From: an uncultured Eubacteriales bacterium
GTDB taxonomy: Bacteria > Bacillota > Clostridia > Oscillospirales > Ruminococcaceae
NCBI GenBank assembly: GCA_900314975.1
Contig: OMXI01000018.1
Coordinates: forward strand, 25,456-89,455
Direction: 5' to 3'
Length of the DNA: 64,000 nt
Made by a program: the position numbers and the translations under genes. A model generated the notes under the pieces. It worked only from the letters and a program-made list of their open reading frames with translations. It was not told the DNA's origin and did not search any database. Positions 1-11,730 of the stretch are shown here, one piece after another; within the stretch, counting starts at the first letter, position 1, and the number at the start of each line of letters is the position of its first letter.

Positions 1-741
1 GTCATCTGTTGTGGATACTGCAAAACGGTCTGCTACGACATGGCAGCTGTCCTCGTACCCGAACGTGTCAGCAAGCAGCTGCGCAACAGCCTTTAGCAGT
101 TTATCGCCCTGTGCAAAGCCGTATCTGTTGTTATAATATTTCATTCCGTTGAGGTCAATATAAAGCAGACACCCATGCTTGCCCTCACCCAAAAGCTGCT
201 CTTTGCCGACCTCACAGTGCTTGAAAAAATATGCAAGGTTGGGCAGTCCCGTCAGCATATCGTAATTAGCGGCTCTGAGGATACTTTCCTCGTGAAGAAC
301 GCTGTTGATCATACGGTTCATACCACTGGCGGCTGATTCATCACCTTCAATATAGACACCCTCGTCCATATACCAGATTTGTGCGAGCCTGTCACCTGTT
401 TGTGTATATATATGCTTTCCGTGTGCATGGATAACGTGATAATCTGAATCCACACCTGCCTTGGTTCTGAAAACGACCTCATATTCGGCATCGTCACTCG
501 CCGCAAACAGCAAAGCCGCATCGGATATCCTCTGTCTGTCATCAGGATGCGTGTCCTTGTACATTTCGTGTTCCATATCCCACATAGCCTGCTTGCGCTC
601 TTTATAACCGAGAAGTTGGCAGAATCCGTCCGACACCAGAACAGTGGCTATTTTGTTGTCAACAAGCTGAAACACCGCAAGCGGCTGCTGCTGGCTTTCC
701 AAAGCTGCTCTGACTTCATCGGGGTAGGTGTATCGCTTCAT
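1..741 (-). CDS. PAS-GGDEF protein, 3' end beyond window
   Basis: The first 247 codons of a longer gene read off the left edge. The start is the ATG at 741, preceded by AAAGGAGG. Residues about 10-120 resemble a PAS sensor fold (LGYKERKQAMWD, HPDDRQR). From about 165 a diguanylate cyclase-like domain begins (NYDMLTGLPNLAYF, LLYIDLNGMKYYN). The signature position reads VADRF rather than GGDEF: the Asp and Phe remain but both glycines and the Glu are replaced. Cyclase activity is therefore doubtful, and the domain more likely binds GTP or regulates a downstream partner domain. In many clostridial relatives an EAL phosphodiesterase domain follows, but that part is outside the window. It has its own promoter at 816-844. 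Confidence 0.85.
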   Translation of the reverse strand, partial: MKRYTYPDEVRAALESQQQPLAVFQLVDNKIATVLVSDGFCQLLGYKERKQAMWDMEHEMYKDTHPDDRQRISDAALLFAASDDAEYEVVFRTKAGVDSDYHVIHAHGKHIYTQTGDRLAQIWYMDEGVYIEGDESAASGMNRMINSVLHEESILRAANYDMLTGLPNLAYFFKHCEVGKEQLLGEGKHGCLLYIDLNGMKYYNNRYGFAQGDKLLKAVAQLLADTFGYEDSCHVVADRFAVSTTDD

Positions 742-815
742 ACTGTCAGCCTCCTTTCAAATCCCAAAATACAATTGCGCATTACCGTTTTTAAGCTTAT
801 CCTATAATCCCTTAT

Positions 816-844
816 ATTATATCACAAAAGTGTGAATATGTCAA
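816..844 (-). promoter_or_regulatory. Sigma-70 type promoter for the PAS-GGDEF gene
   Basis: On the minus strand TTGACA (839-844) and TATAAT (816-821) are separated by exactly 17 bp, about 75 bp upstream of the ATG at 741. Both boxes match the housekeeping consensus. Confidence 0.85.
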
Positions 845-881
845 CTCTGAAAGCGCTGATACCTGTACTGTTATCTGATTG

Positions 882-924
882 CAAAACAACAAAGCAGAGT
901 CTCTTTTTTGAGGCTCTGCTTTGT
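882..924 (-). terminator. Terminator after pyrG
   Basis: Arms 889-902 and 911-924 form a 14-bp stem with one G-U pair, followed on the minus strand by TTGTTGTTTTG. It lies about 50 bp past the pyrG stop and closes the glnN-amt-asnB-pyrG unit. Confidence 0.75.
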
Positions 925-974
925 CTGTATTTACTTACTAAAAAGCGCCGTTCCTGCCCTTTAAAAGACCACTT

Positions 975-4183
<3,209 letters not shown>

Positions 4184-4219
4184 TTCTATCCATCCCTTCG
4201 ATATTTTTAACAAAGCATC

Positions 4220-4242
4220 GGGAACAGCCCACCGCTGCTCCC
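4220..4242 (-). terminator. Intercistronic hairpin between amt and asnB
   Basis: Arms GGGAGCAGC and GCTGTTCCC pair over 9 bp with one G-U and a 5-nt loop in the 74-bp amt-asnB gap. It lacks a clean U-run on the minus strand, so it may be a weak terminator, an attenuator or an RNA-stability element. Confidence 0.4.
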
Positions 4243-4257
4243 GTGCCTTTTTGATTT

Positions 4258-5988
4258 TTATTCCTCACTGTCCTGCAAAGCGTCAAAGCCTTCCTCGCCG
4301 GTTCTTACCTTTACAACGTTCTCAACATCGTAAACGAATATCTTTCCGTCCCCGATGTGACCCGTGTAAAGCGCCTTCTTGGCAGTTTCGATAACGCTTC
4401 TTACAGGCACCTTGCTGACAACGATATCCACCTGTACCTTCGGCATAAGGTTTGTCTCGACCGCAACGCCTCTGTAATATTCGGGCTTGCCCTTTTGCGT
4501 GCCGTAGCCCATAACGTGTGATACCGTCATACCTGTAATGCCTATCTGACTCATCGCCTTCTTCAAGCGGTCAAATTTAGCCTCCTTGCAGACGATTTCA
4601 ATTTTAGTGAACTTCGGGCTTGTGCCGTCATCAAAGGTCGGAACCTTCTTGACAGGTATAGCCTCTGCCTGCGGAGTGTCTCCCTCAACGGCGACAACGT
4701 CCTGGTCATCATAGGTCGTGTACTTGTGTACCGACGGCATAAAGTCGGGGTATGCACTCGGCAGACCGTGCTCGGTGATGTCAAGTCCGAGTATCTCCTC
4801 CTCTGCCGTGGTGCGCAGTCCGTTTGTCTTTTTGATGACGGTGAAGGTGATTATCATCATCACAGCCGCATAAGCCGCAACTGAACCAAAGCCCACCAGC
4901 TGCAAACCGAGCTGCTTGAATTCGCCCGTGTAGAAAAGTCCTTTGAGACCTGCGGGAGCATCAGGGTTAGCGAAAAGTCCGACCGCAATTGTGCCCCATA
5001 TACCGTTTGCCATATGTACGCCGACTGCACCGACAGGGTCGTCTATGTGCAGCTTGAGGTCGAGCAGCTCAACTACCCATACCACCAGCAGACCCGATAC
5101 AAGTCCGACCGCTGCCGCACCGATAGCGTCAAATGCGTCCGTTCCTGCGGTAACCCCCACAAGTCCCGCGAGCGATGCGTTAAGGCACATCGAAACGTCA
5201 GGCTTGCCGTTCTTTACCCAGGTGTAGATCATAGTTGTGACCGTTGCAACAGACGGAGCGATAGTCGTTGTGACGAATATCGACGAAAGCTCTGAAACAC
5301 TTGTTGCTGCCGCACCGTTGAAGCCGTACCAGCCCAGCCACAGAATGAAAACTCCCAGTGCACCCAGCGTGATAGAGTGACCCGGTATAGCGTTTACCTT
5401 TACTACCTTGCCGTCCTTGTCACGCTCGTATTTACCTATTCTTTCACCCAGCATTGACGCACCGATAAGGGCAGCGATACCGCCGACCATATGGATGGCA
5501 CAAGAGCCGGCGTAGTCGTGAAAACCGAGCTTTGAGAGCCAGCCGCCGCCCCATATCCAATGCGCCTCGATGGGATAGATGAAAAGCGAAATTACTGCCG
5601 AGTAGATGCAGTAGCTTGAAAACTTTGTCCTGCCTGCCATAGCGCCCGAAACGATAGTCGCCGTGGTCGCGCAGAAAACGAGGTTGAAAACGAATGTTGA
5701 AGCACCCGTGAAGCTGCCGTCTCCGGGACTTGCGATAAACTCCTTGAAGTGCGTGAACATATCCAGGTTCGGTATACCGATAAGCCCGAACAATGTGTCC
5801 TCACCCATCATAAGTGTGTAACCTAAAATTGAGAAAACAACTGTACCGATACAGAAATCCATCAGGTTTTTCATAATGATGTTTCCTGCGTTCTTTGCAC
5901 GGGTAAAGCCCGTCTCCACCATTGCAAAGCCTGCCTGCATCCAAAAGACCAGTGCAGCACCTATCAGAAACCAAAATTCCACTGTCAT
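4258..5988 (-). CDS. amt: Ammonium transporter with fused C-terminal PII domain
   Basis: A 576-residue Amt/MEP/Rh channel takes up ammonium. About 11 membrane segments fill residues 1-400, including the paired pore histidines in AIHMVGGIAAL and GVHMANGIWGT. After a cytosolic linker, residues about 450-570 form a GlnB/PII signalling domain: T-loop region MGYGTQKGKPEYYRGVAVET and B-loop TGHIGDGKIFVYDVENVV. PII normally blocks Amt by inserting its T-loop into the pore in response to ATP, ADP and 2-oxoglutarate; here the regulator is covalently attached. The tyrosine uridylylated in E. coli GlnB (YRGAEY) corresponds to Val in YRGVAV, so that control is absent. It sits between glnN and asnB. Confidence 0.95.
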   Translation of the reverse strand: MTVEFWFLIGAALVFWMQAGFAMVETGFTRAKNAGNIIMKNLMDFCIGTVVFSILGYTLMMGEDTLFGLIGIPNLDMFTHFKEFIASPGDGSFTGASTFVFNLVFCATTATIVSGAMAGRTKFSSYCIYSAVISLFIYPIEAHWIWGGGWLSKLGFHDYAGSCAIHMVGGIAALIGASMLGERIGKYERDKDGKVVKVNAIPGHSITLGALGVFILWLGWYGFNGAAATSVSELSSIFVTTTIAPSVATVTTMIYTWVKNGKPDVSMCLNASLAGLVGVTAGTDAFDAIGAAAVGLVSGLLVVWVVELLDLKLHIDDPVGAVGVHMANGIWGTIAVGLFANPDAPAGLKGLFYTGEFKQLGLQLVGFGSVAAYAAVMMIITFTVIKKTNGLRTTAEEEILGLDITEHGLPSAYPDFMPSVHKYTTYDDQDVVAVEGDTPQAEAIPVKKVPTFDDGTSPKFTKIEIVCKEAKFDRLKKAMSQIGITGMTVSHVMGYGTQKGKPEYYRGVAVETNLMPKVQVDIVVSKVPVRSVIETAKKALYTGHIGDGKIFVYDVENVVKVRTGEEGFDALQDSEE

Positions 5989-6031
5989 AGGATCATATCC
6001 TTTCTATCGTATCTTTCCTTACTTTAAATAA

Positions 6032-6113
6032 AGCCACAGCTCCTGCGCATTGATGGAAGTTATTATTTGTTTTGCCTCTGTTATGGAAACGGCGCAGGAG
6101 CATGGCGGCTTTT
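6032..6113 (-). promoter_or_regulatory. Long-range hairpin in the glnN-amt gap
   Basis: On the minus strand an arm at about 6095-6113 (AAAGCC..CCATGCTCCTGCGC) pairs with an arm at about 6032-6050 (GCGCAGGAGC..GGCTTT), with a perfect 10-bp core and a loop of about 45 nt. It is followed by ATTTAAAG. It fills most of the 133-bp gap and could reduce readthrough from glnN into amt or be a regulated attenuator. Confidence 0.5.
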
Positions 6114-6121
6114 TGAAACAA

Positions 6122-8218
6122 TTATCTCACACCGAACAGCAGCTCGTCATATGTCGGGAACGGCCAGAACTTTGCAGCTGTTATCGTTTCTGCCTCGTCA
6201 CAGGAAGCACGCAGCTTATCCATTACGCCAAGCAGCTCGTCTCTGATAAGGTAGCCCTGCTCGATAACATCCTTTGCAGACTGTACCTTTTCAAGTGCCT
6301 TTGAAAGCTCGTCAAGGCTCTGGTAAGCGTCGCTTGCAAGCTGCGAGAGTTTCTTGACCGTCTCTGCCTCGTAGGTGCAGGTAAGGTCGGTAGCCAGCGA
6401 CTTTTTAGCGTTAGCGGTCTTTGCCACGAAAGCCGCGTATTCCTCGATAGCGGGAAGAATCTCTCTGCGTGCGAGCATCTCCATTGTGTTTGCCTCAATA
6501 ATTACCGCCTTGCAGTAGTTTTCAAGGGTTATCTCGGTACGGCTGCGAAGCTCTGCCTCGGAAAATACCTTGTGAGATGTCAGCATCTTGACGTTCTTTT
6601 CGTCCATCAGATGCGGAATAGCATCAGGTGTCGTGCGGTAGTTGAGCAGACCCCTTACCTCTGTCGCCTCTTTTATCCACGCATCATCATATCCGTTGCC
6701 GTTGAAGATGATGCGCTTGTGGTCGGTGATAGTTTTCTTTATCATCTCGTGCAGCTTTTCCTCAAAGTTGTCTGCCTTTTCAAGCCTGTCTGCGTAGATC
6801 TTCAGGCTCTCTGCAACAGCAGCGTTGAGCATGATGTTTGCGCACGCGATAGAGTTTGACGAACCGAGCATTCTGAACTCGAACTTGTTGCCCGTAAATG
6901 CAAAAGGTGATGTCCTGTTTCGGTCGGTCGTGTCCCTTGTAAAGCGCGGCAGTACACTTACTCCCAGCTTCATCACTGTCTTTTCAACACTTTCATAAGG
7001 CGTGTCTGTCTCGATAGCCTTTAGGATACCCTCCAGCTCTTCACCCAGAAAGATTGAGATAACAGCAGGCGGCGCTTCGTTTGCACCGAGACGGTGGTCA
7101 TTGCCTGCGGTAGCAACGGAAATTCTCAACAGATCCTGATAATCATCAACAGCCTTGATAACAGCGCAAAGGAACAGCAAAAACTGTGCATTCTCGTACG
7201 GTGTCTCACCCGGCGTCAGCAGGTTTACGCCCGTGTCGGTAGCGATAGACCAGTTGTTGTGCTTGCCCGAGCCGTTGACGTTCGCAAACGGCTTTTCGTG
7301 CAGCAGGCAGACAAGTCCGTGCTTCTTAGCGACCTTCTGCATAATTTCCATAGTCAGCTGGTTGTGGTCGGTCGCGATATTCGTAGTCGCATAGATTGGC
7401 GCAAGCTCGTGCTGTGCAGGTGCGACCTCATTGTGTTGGGTTTTAGCAAGAATGCCCAGCTTCCACAGCTCATCGTTGAGGTCGGACATATACGCCTCAA
7501 CTCTTGGCTTGATAACTCCGAAATAGTGGTCGTCAAGCTCCTGACCCTTCGGCGGCTTTGCACCGAAAAGCGTTCTGCCCGTGTAGATAAGGTCTTTTCT
7601 CTTGTCGTAAAGCTCCTTTGGAATAAGGAAATATTCCTGCTCGGGACCTACAGATGTCGTAACGTGCTTTACGTTGTCGTTACCAAACAGCTTCAAAATA
7701 CGCATCGCCTGCTTGTTGAGCGCCTGCATAGAGCGCAGCAGCGGTGTTTTCTTGTCAAGCGCCTCGCCGCCGTATGAACAAAAAGCGGTCGGTATGCAAA
7801 GTGTCTTTCCTTTTATAAAAGCATACGAGGTCGGGTCCCACGCGGTGTAGCCACGCGCCTCAAATGTCGCCCTCAAGCCGCCGGAAGGGAAGCTCGACGC
7901 GTCAGGCTCACCCTTGATAAGCTCCTTGCCCGAGAAATCCATAATAACTCTGCCGTCGGGTGAGGGCGAGATGAAGCTGTCGTGCTTTTCGGCGGTGATG
8001 CCTGTAAGCGGCTGGAACCAGTGTGTGTAGTGTGTCGCACCGTTCTCTACTGCCCATTCCTTCATAGCCTCTGCAACTGCGTTTGCTACGGTAATGTCAA
8101 GCGCCGCGCCGATGTCGATAGTTTCTTTTAATGACTTGTAGACCTTTGATGAAAGTCTTGATTTCATCACTCTGTCATCAAATACCTTGCTTGCAAAAAG
8201 TTCTGTTACTGTGCTCAT
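6122..8218 (-). CDS. glnN: Glutamine synthetase type III
   Basis: This large cytoplasmic enzyme makes glutamine from glutamate, ammonium and ATP. Its 698 residues match GSIII (about 700 aa) rather than GSI (about 440) or GSII. The N-terminal region [20 protein letters not shown] and the motif [12 protein letters not shown] are typical of GSIII, as are [11 protein letters not shown] and [14 protein letters not shown]. The start follows GGGAGGAAATAAA. It heads the leftward operon with amt, asnB and pyrG. Transcription begins at the promoter 8404-8432 and must pass a leader terminator at 8251-8299. A second, type I synthetase is at 13806. GSIII is known from Ruminococcus, Bacteroides and some cyanobacteria. 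Confidence 0.96.
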   Translation of the reverse strand: MSTVTELFASKVFDDRVMKSRLSSKVYKSLKETIDIGAALDITVANAVAEAMKEWAVENGATHYTHWFQPLTGITAEKHDSFISPSPDGRVIMDFSGKELIKGEPDASSFPSGGLRATFEARGYTAWDPTSYAFIKGKTLCIPTAFCSYGGEALDKKTPLLRSMQALNKQAMRILKLFGNDNVKHVTTSVGPEQEYFLIPKELYDKRKDLIYTGRTLFGAKPPKGQELDDHYFGVIKPRVEAYMSDLNDELWKLGILAKTQHNEVAPAQHELAPIYATTNIATDHNQLTMEIMQKVAKKHGLVCLLHEKPFANVNGSGKHNNWSIATDTGVNLLTPGETPYENAQFLLFLCAVIKAVDDYQDLLRISVATAGNDHRLGANEAPPAVISIFLGEELEGILKAIETDTPYESVEKTVMKLGVSVLPRFTRDTTDRNRTSPFAFTGNKFEFRMLGSSNSIACANIMLNAAVAESLKIYADRLEKADNFEEKLHEMIKKTITDHKRIIFNGNGYDDAWIKEATEVRGLLNYRTTPDAIPHLMDEKNVKMLTSHKVFSEAELRSRTEITLENYCKAVIIEANTMEMLARREILPAIEEYAAFVAKTANAKKSLATDLTCTYEAETVKKLSQLASDAYQSLDELSKALEKVQSAKDVIEQGYLIRDELLGVMDKLRASCDEAETITAAKFWPFPTYDELLFGVR

Positions 8219-8250
8219 TTTTTATTTCCTCCCTTAAAATATTGACTGTT

Positions 8251-8299
8251 AAAAACAAAAGCGCCTCAAAGCGCGGACTGTTGCCCGCACCCAAGACGC
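8251..8299 (-). terminator. Leader terminator upstream of glnN
   Basis: The glnN leader contains a G-U-rich stem of about 15 bp (arms 8283-8299 and 8261-8277) followed by TTTTGTTTTT, ending about 30 nt before the start codon. A terminator inside a 5' leader implies transcription attenuation. Upstream leader RNA also contains CTTGAAG/CTTCAAG arms (about 8356-8381). A plausible antiterminator protein is encoded at 15525. Confidence 0.65.
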
Positions 8300-8403
8300 C
8301 GTTGCCTAAAATATTGAGATAGACTGCCAAAGGCATTAAAAATAGAGACAAATACTTGAAGATAGCCAGATTACTTCAAGACTCCTTTGCCTCTATGCCT
8401 TGC

Positions 8404-8432
8404 ATTATACACCATCATTTTTGATTTGTCAA
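8404..8432 (-). promoter_or_regulatory. glnN: Consensus promoter for glnN operon
   Basis: Minus-strand TTGACA (8427-8432) and TATAAT (8404-8409) with a 17-bp spacer. The start codon is about 190 bp downstream, leaving a long structured leader. Confidence 0.9.
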
Positions 8433-8505
8433 CCCCCTTTTTGATGAAATTTTGCAATTTACATTTACAAAACTTGCAGTTTACAAATAATTTATATATC
8501 AAAAC

Positions 8506-8534
8506 TTGACAAAAATGAATTTCTGGAGTATAAT
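8506..8534 (+). promoter_or_regulatory. Consensus promoter for the glutamate synthase operon
   Basis: TTGACA (8506-8511) and TATAAT (8529-8534) with a 17-bp spacer, divergent from the glnN promoter with about 75 bp between their -35 boxes. Confidence 0.9.
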
Positions 8535-8550
8535 ACTTGCAAATGAGCAA

Positions 8551-8591
8551 AGGCGTTCATTCGGTTTTACAGACCGAGTGGCGCCTTTTTT
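8551..8591 (+). terminator. Leader terminator of the glutamate synthase operon
   Basis: AGGCG/CGCCT pairs, then an internal loop, then CATTCGGT/ACCGAGTG (8 bp with one G-U), loop TTTACAG, followed by a run of T. It begins about 10 nt after the predicted transcription start, so most transcripts would stop here unless antiterminated. Confidence 0.75.
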
Positions 8592-8622
8592 AGATGTAAG
8601 AGGTAAGAGATAAGAGGTAAGA
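8592..8622 (+). repeat. Heptad direct repeats, half element
   Basis: Imperfect 7-nt repeats of the type (A/G)GTAAGA lie between the leader terminator and the first gene of the glt operon. The same heptad forms both arms of the longer palindromic element at 13687-13788, so this looks like a partial copy. Confidence 0.6.
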
Positions 8623-8672
8623 TTTTTAATGGATAGTTTTGCTCATTGAATAATCTATATCGAAAGGATGAG

Positions 8673-9770
8673 ATGATGATGAAAAGAGAAGGAGAGGTCC
8701 GTATCCCGTCAGGCTGTGCCATAGCCGCAGTCATTTCAAGGGAGGGCAAAGGCATCACAGGCGACCTTATCACCGAGGCGATGAAACCGATGCACGACCG
8801 TTCCAACGGTCTTGGCGGAGGCTTTGCCGCATACGGTATTTACCCCGAACACAAGGAGTTTTTCGCGTTTCATATTTTCTTTGACCACCGCAGTACAAGA
8901 AAAGAGTGCGAGGCTCTTTTAAAGGAAAGGTTCGAGATAGTAAAGGGCGAGATAATCCCCACACGCAAGATACCCGAAATAACCGACGAGCCTATCATCT
9001 GGAGATATTTCGTCGCACCGCTCAAATCAATGCTCGCCGCCGAACAGATAGATGAAAACGAGTTCGTTGCAAGAACCGTTGTTAAGATAAACACCGAGCT
9101 TAAAGGCGCGTATGTCTTTTCAAGCGGAAAGAATATGGGCTGCTTCAAAGCTGTCGGCTTCCCCGAGGACGTGGGTCGCTTTTACAGACTTGAAGAGTAC
9201 GAGGGCTACTCGTGGACAGCGCACGGGCGCTACCCGACAAATACGCCCGGCTGGTGGGGCGGCGCTCACCCGTTTTCGCTGCTCGATTACTCGGTAGTCC
9301 ACAACGGCGAGATATCGTCCTACGACGCAAACCGCCGCTTTATCGAGATGTTTGGCTACAAATGCAACCTTCAGACCGACACCGAGGTCATCACCTATAT
9401 AATAGATTACCTTTTAAGGCGGCAAAAGCTTACTCTGGAAGAAGTCGCTTCCGTTATCGCCGCACCGTTCTGGAGTACGATAAATTCCAAACCCGAAAAG
9501 GAAAAAGAAAAGCTGACCTATCTGCGAACCGTCTTTTCAAACCTGCTTATCACAGGTCCGTTCTCAATAGTTTTCGGCTGGGACGGCGGACTTATGGCAC
9601 TCAACGACAGGCTCAAGCTGCGCTCGATGATAACCGCCGAAAAAGAGGACAAGGTGTTTATCGCCAGCGAAGAGGCTGCCGTCAGAGTTATGGAGCCAGA
9701 TGCCGGGAATTTCTACGCACCAAGCGGCGGAGAGCCTGTTATAGTTCGTGTCAAGGAGGGTAAATTCTGA
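8673..9770 (+). CDS. Glutamate synthase amidotransferase subunit (class II GATase)
   Basis: This stand-alone glutaminase domain releases ammonia from glutamine for the FMN subunit encoded next. Three consecutive ATGs at 8673-8681 follow AAAGGA; any may be used. The class II nucleophile is the Cys in IPSGCAIAAVI near residue 15, so a short propeptide must be cleaved, as in other glutamate synthases. The motifs RYPTNTPGWWGGAHPF and VVHNGEISSY are typical of archaeal-type GltB1/GlxB subunits. At about 365 aa it has the size of a single domain rather than the 1500-residue bacterial GltB. Its stop overlaps the next start by one base (TGATG). Confidence 0.9.
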   Translation: MMMKREGEVRIPSGCAIAAVISREGKGITGDLITEAMKPMHDRSNGLGGGFAAYGIYPEHKEFFAFHIFFDHRSTRKECEALLKERFEIVKGEIIPTRKIPEITDEPIIWRYFVAPLKSMLAAEQIDENEFVARTVVKINTELKGAYVFSSGKNMGCFKAVGFPEDVGRFYRLEEYEGYSWTAHGRYPTNTPGWWGGAHPFSLLDYSVVHNGEISSYDANRRFIEMFGYKCNLQTDTEVITYIIDYLLRRQKLTLEEVASVIAAPFWSTINSKPEKEKEKLTYLRTVFSNLLITGPFSIVFGWDGGLMALNDRLKLRSMITAEKEDKVFIASEEAAVRVMEPDAGNFYAPSGGEPVIVRVKEGKF

Positions 9771-11275
9771 TGATAGATCAATATATATATCCCGAATTTG
9801 AAGTGGTGAGAAACCAAAACCGCTGTATCGCCTGCCGCGTCTGCGAAAGGCAGTGCGCCAACGAGGTACACCGCTTTGATACAGACCTCGGCGTTATGCT
9901 GTCGGACGAGGCAAAGTGTGTAAACTGCCAAAGGTGTGTTTCGCTCTGCCCTACCCACGCTCTGAAAATCGTAAAGAGCGACTGCCGTCTGCGTGAAAAT
10001 GCCAACTGGTCAGACCAGACCATAAAGGAGATATACAAGCAGGCAAACAGCGGCGGCGTGCTGCTGTCATCAATGGGCAATCCCAAGCCGCTGCCTGTTT
10101 ACTGGGACAGGATACTTATCAACGCATCACAGGTCACCAATCCGCCTATCGACCCGCTGCGCGAGCCAATGGAAACCAAGGTCTTTCTCGGCAAAAAGCC
10201 CGATAAGGTACTGCGCCGTGCAAACGGAGATCTTATCACACAGCTGCCTCCGCAGATAGAGCTTTCTATGCCCGTGATGTTCTCCGCAATGAGCTACGGC
10301 TCGATAAGCTACAACGCCCACGCGTCGCTTGCAAGGGCAGCCACCGAGCTTGGTATCTGCTACAACACAGGCGAGGGCGGACTGCACGAGGACTTTTACT
10401 GCTACGGCGAGAACACTGTCGTTCAGGTAGCTTCGGGACGTTTCGGCGTTCACAAGAATTATCTCGAAGCCGCTGCCGCAGTCGAAATAAAAATGGGACA
10501 GGGCGCTAAACCCGGTATCGGCGGACACCTTCCCGGTGCAAAGATAGTCGGTGACGTGTCGCGCACAAGAATGATACCCGAGGGTACAGATGCTATCTCC
10601 CCCGCACCTCACCACGACATCTACTCTATCGAGGACCTGCGCCAGCTGGTCTATTCGCTCAAAGAGGCGACCGATTACAAAAAGCCGATAATCGTCAAGG
10701 TCGCAGCAGTGCATAACATTGCAGCTATCGCCAGCGGTATCGCACGAAGCGGCGCTGATATCATCGCTATCGACGGCTTCCGCGGCGGCACCGGAGCAGC
10801 TCCCACAAGGATAAGGGACAACGTCGGCATACCTATCGAGCTTGCGCTTGCAGCTGTTGACCAGCGCCTGCGTGACGAGGGTATAAGAAACAATGTCTCG
10901 CTTGTCGTCGGAGGAAGCGTGCGCTCGGCAGCAGACGTTGTCAAGGCGGTAGCCTTGGGCGCAGATGCAGTCTATGTTGCAACGGCTGCACTGCTTGCAC
11001 TCGGCTGTCACCTGTGCCGCACCTGCCACAGCGGCAAGTGCAACTGGGGTATAGCTACCCAGCGCCCCGACCTTGTAAAAAGGCTCAACCCCGACATCGG
11101 CAGCCAGCGCCTTGTAAATCTGATGAACGCATGGCGCCACGAGATAAAGGAGCTTATGGGCGGTATGGGCATCAACTCTATCGAAAGCCTGCGCGGCAAC
11201 AGACTTATGCTTCGCGGTGTCGGTCTTACCGCAAAAGAGCTTGAGATACTCGGCATATCCCATGCGGGAGAATAA
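9770..11275 (+). CDS. gltB: Glutamate synthase central FMN subunit with ferredoxin domain
   Basis: This catalytic subunit joins ammonia with 2-oxoglutarate and reduces the product to glutamate. Residues 1-80 hold two [4Fe-4S] motifs, CIACRVCERQC and CVNCQRCVSLCP. The remainder is the FMN-binding TIM barrel of glutamate synthase, with SAMSYGSISYNAHASLARAA, GQGAKPGIGGHLPG, DGFRGGTGAAP and the late Cys cluster CHLCRTCHSGKC, which in GltB binds a 3Fe-4S centre. Length is 501 aa, as for archaeal-type GltB. It starts inside the stop of the amidotransferase gene, so the two are translationally coupled. Electrons probably come from the ferredoxin and flavoprotein subunits that follow. Confidence 0.93.
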   Translation: MIDQYIYPEFEVVRNQNRCIACRVCERQCANEVHRFDTDLGVMLSDEAKCVNCQRCVSLCPTHALKIVKSDCRLRENANWSDQTIKEIYKQANSGGVLLSSMGNPKPLPVYWDRILINASQVTNPPIDPLREPMETKVFLGKKPDKVLRRANGDLITQLPPQIELSMPVMFSAMSYGSISYNAHASLARAATELGICYNTGEGGLHEDFYCYGENTVVQVASGRFGVHKNYLEAAAAVEIKMGQGAKPGIGGHLPGAKIVGDVSRTRMIPEGTDAISPAPHHDIYSIEDLRQLVYSLKEATDYKKPIIVKVAAVHNIAAIASGIARSGADIIAIDGFRGGTGAAPTRIRDNVGIPIELALAAVDQRLRDEGIRNNVSLVVGGSVRSAADVVKAVALGADAVYVATAALLALGCHLCRTCHSGKCNWGIATQRPDLVKRLNPDIGSQRLVNLMNAWRHEIKELMGGMGINSIESLRGNRLMLRGVGLTAKELEILGISHAGE

Positions 11276-11292
11276 AGAAAGAGGTGGCACAA

Positions 11293-11721
11293 ATGAAACG
11301 AGTATATGTAAATGAACAATGGTGCCTTGGCTGTCACCTTTGCGAATATAACTGCGCCTTTGCCAATTCGGGACTTACCGATATGGTCAAAGCGCTCAAG
11401 GATAAGCCTATCTATCCCCGTGTGCATATCGAGCAGTCGGACGATATAACCTATGCAGTCTCCTGCCGTCACTGCAAAGACCCGCTTTGCGTGAAAAGCT
11501 GTATCGCAGGTGCGATAAGCATTGATGACGGCGTTGTAAAGATAGATAAAAACAAATGCGTCGGCTGCCTGACCTGCGTGCTTGTGTGTCCCTACGGCGC
11601 GGTAAGACCGGGTCCGACGGGCGCAGCACAAAAGTGCGAGCTGTGTCTTGAAAACAGCTGCGGCGAGCCTGCCTGCGCGGCGGGCTGCCCGAACAACGCG
11701 ATAGTCTATGAAGAAAGGTAG
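11293..11721 (+). CDS. Polyferredoxin, electron-transfer subunit of glutamate synthase
   Basis: A 142-residue iron-sulfur protein of the HycB/DmsB/CooF type. Four cysteine groups are visible: CLGCHLCEYNC, CRHCKDPLCVKSC, CVGCLTCVLVCP and CELCLENSCGEPACAAGCP, enough for up to four [4Fe-4S] clusters. The ATG at 11293 is chosen because GAGGTGG lies 6-7 nt upstream; a GTG at 11284 overlaps that site. Placed between the FMN subunit and a FAD oxidoreductase, it most likely relays electrons between them. No membrane segment or Tat signal is seen, so it should be cytoplasmic. Confidence 0.85.
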   Translation: MKRVYVNEQWCLGCHLCEYNCAFANSGLTDMVKALKDKPIYPRVHIEQSDDITYAVSCRHCKDPLCVKSCIAGAISIDDGVVKIDKNKCVGCLTCVLVCPYGAVRPGPTGAAQKCELCLENSCGEPACAAGCPNNAIVYEER

Positions 11722-11730
11722 GGAGTAACA

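Noticed and set aside
8537-8550. TTGC-AAATGA-GCAA hairpin as first half of an ANTAR target in the glutamate synthase leader
   Set aside because: The -10 box ends at 8534, so transcription should start near 8541 and the left arm would mostly not be in the RNA. The loop also has G at position 5, not the expected 4.
10127-11290. 387-residue minus-strand frame opposite the glutamate synthase FMN gene
   Set aside because: The plus-strand protein has family motifs throughout; the antisense frame is Cys/Val-rich shadow sequence caused by codon bias.
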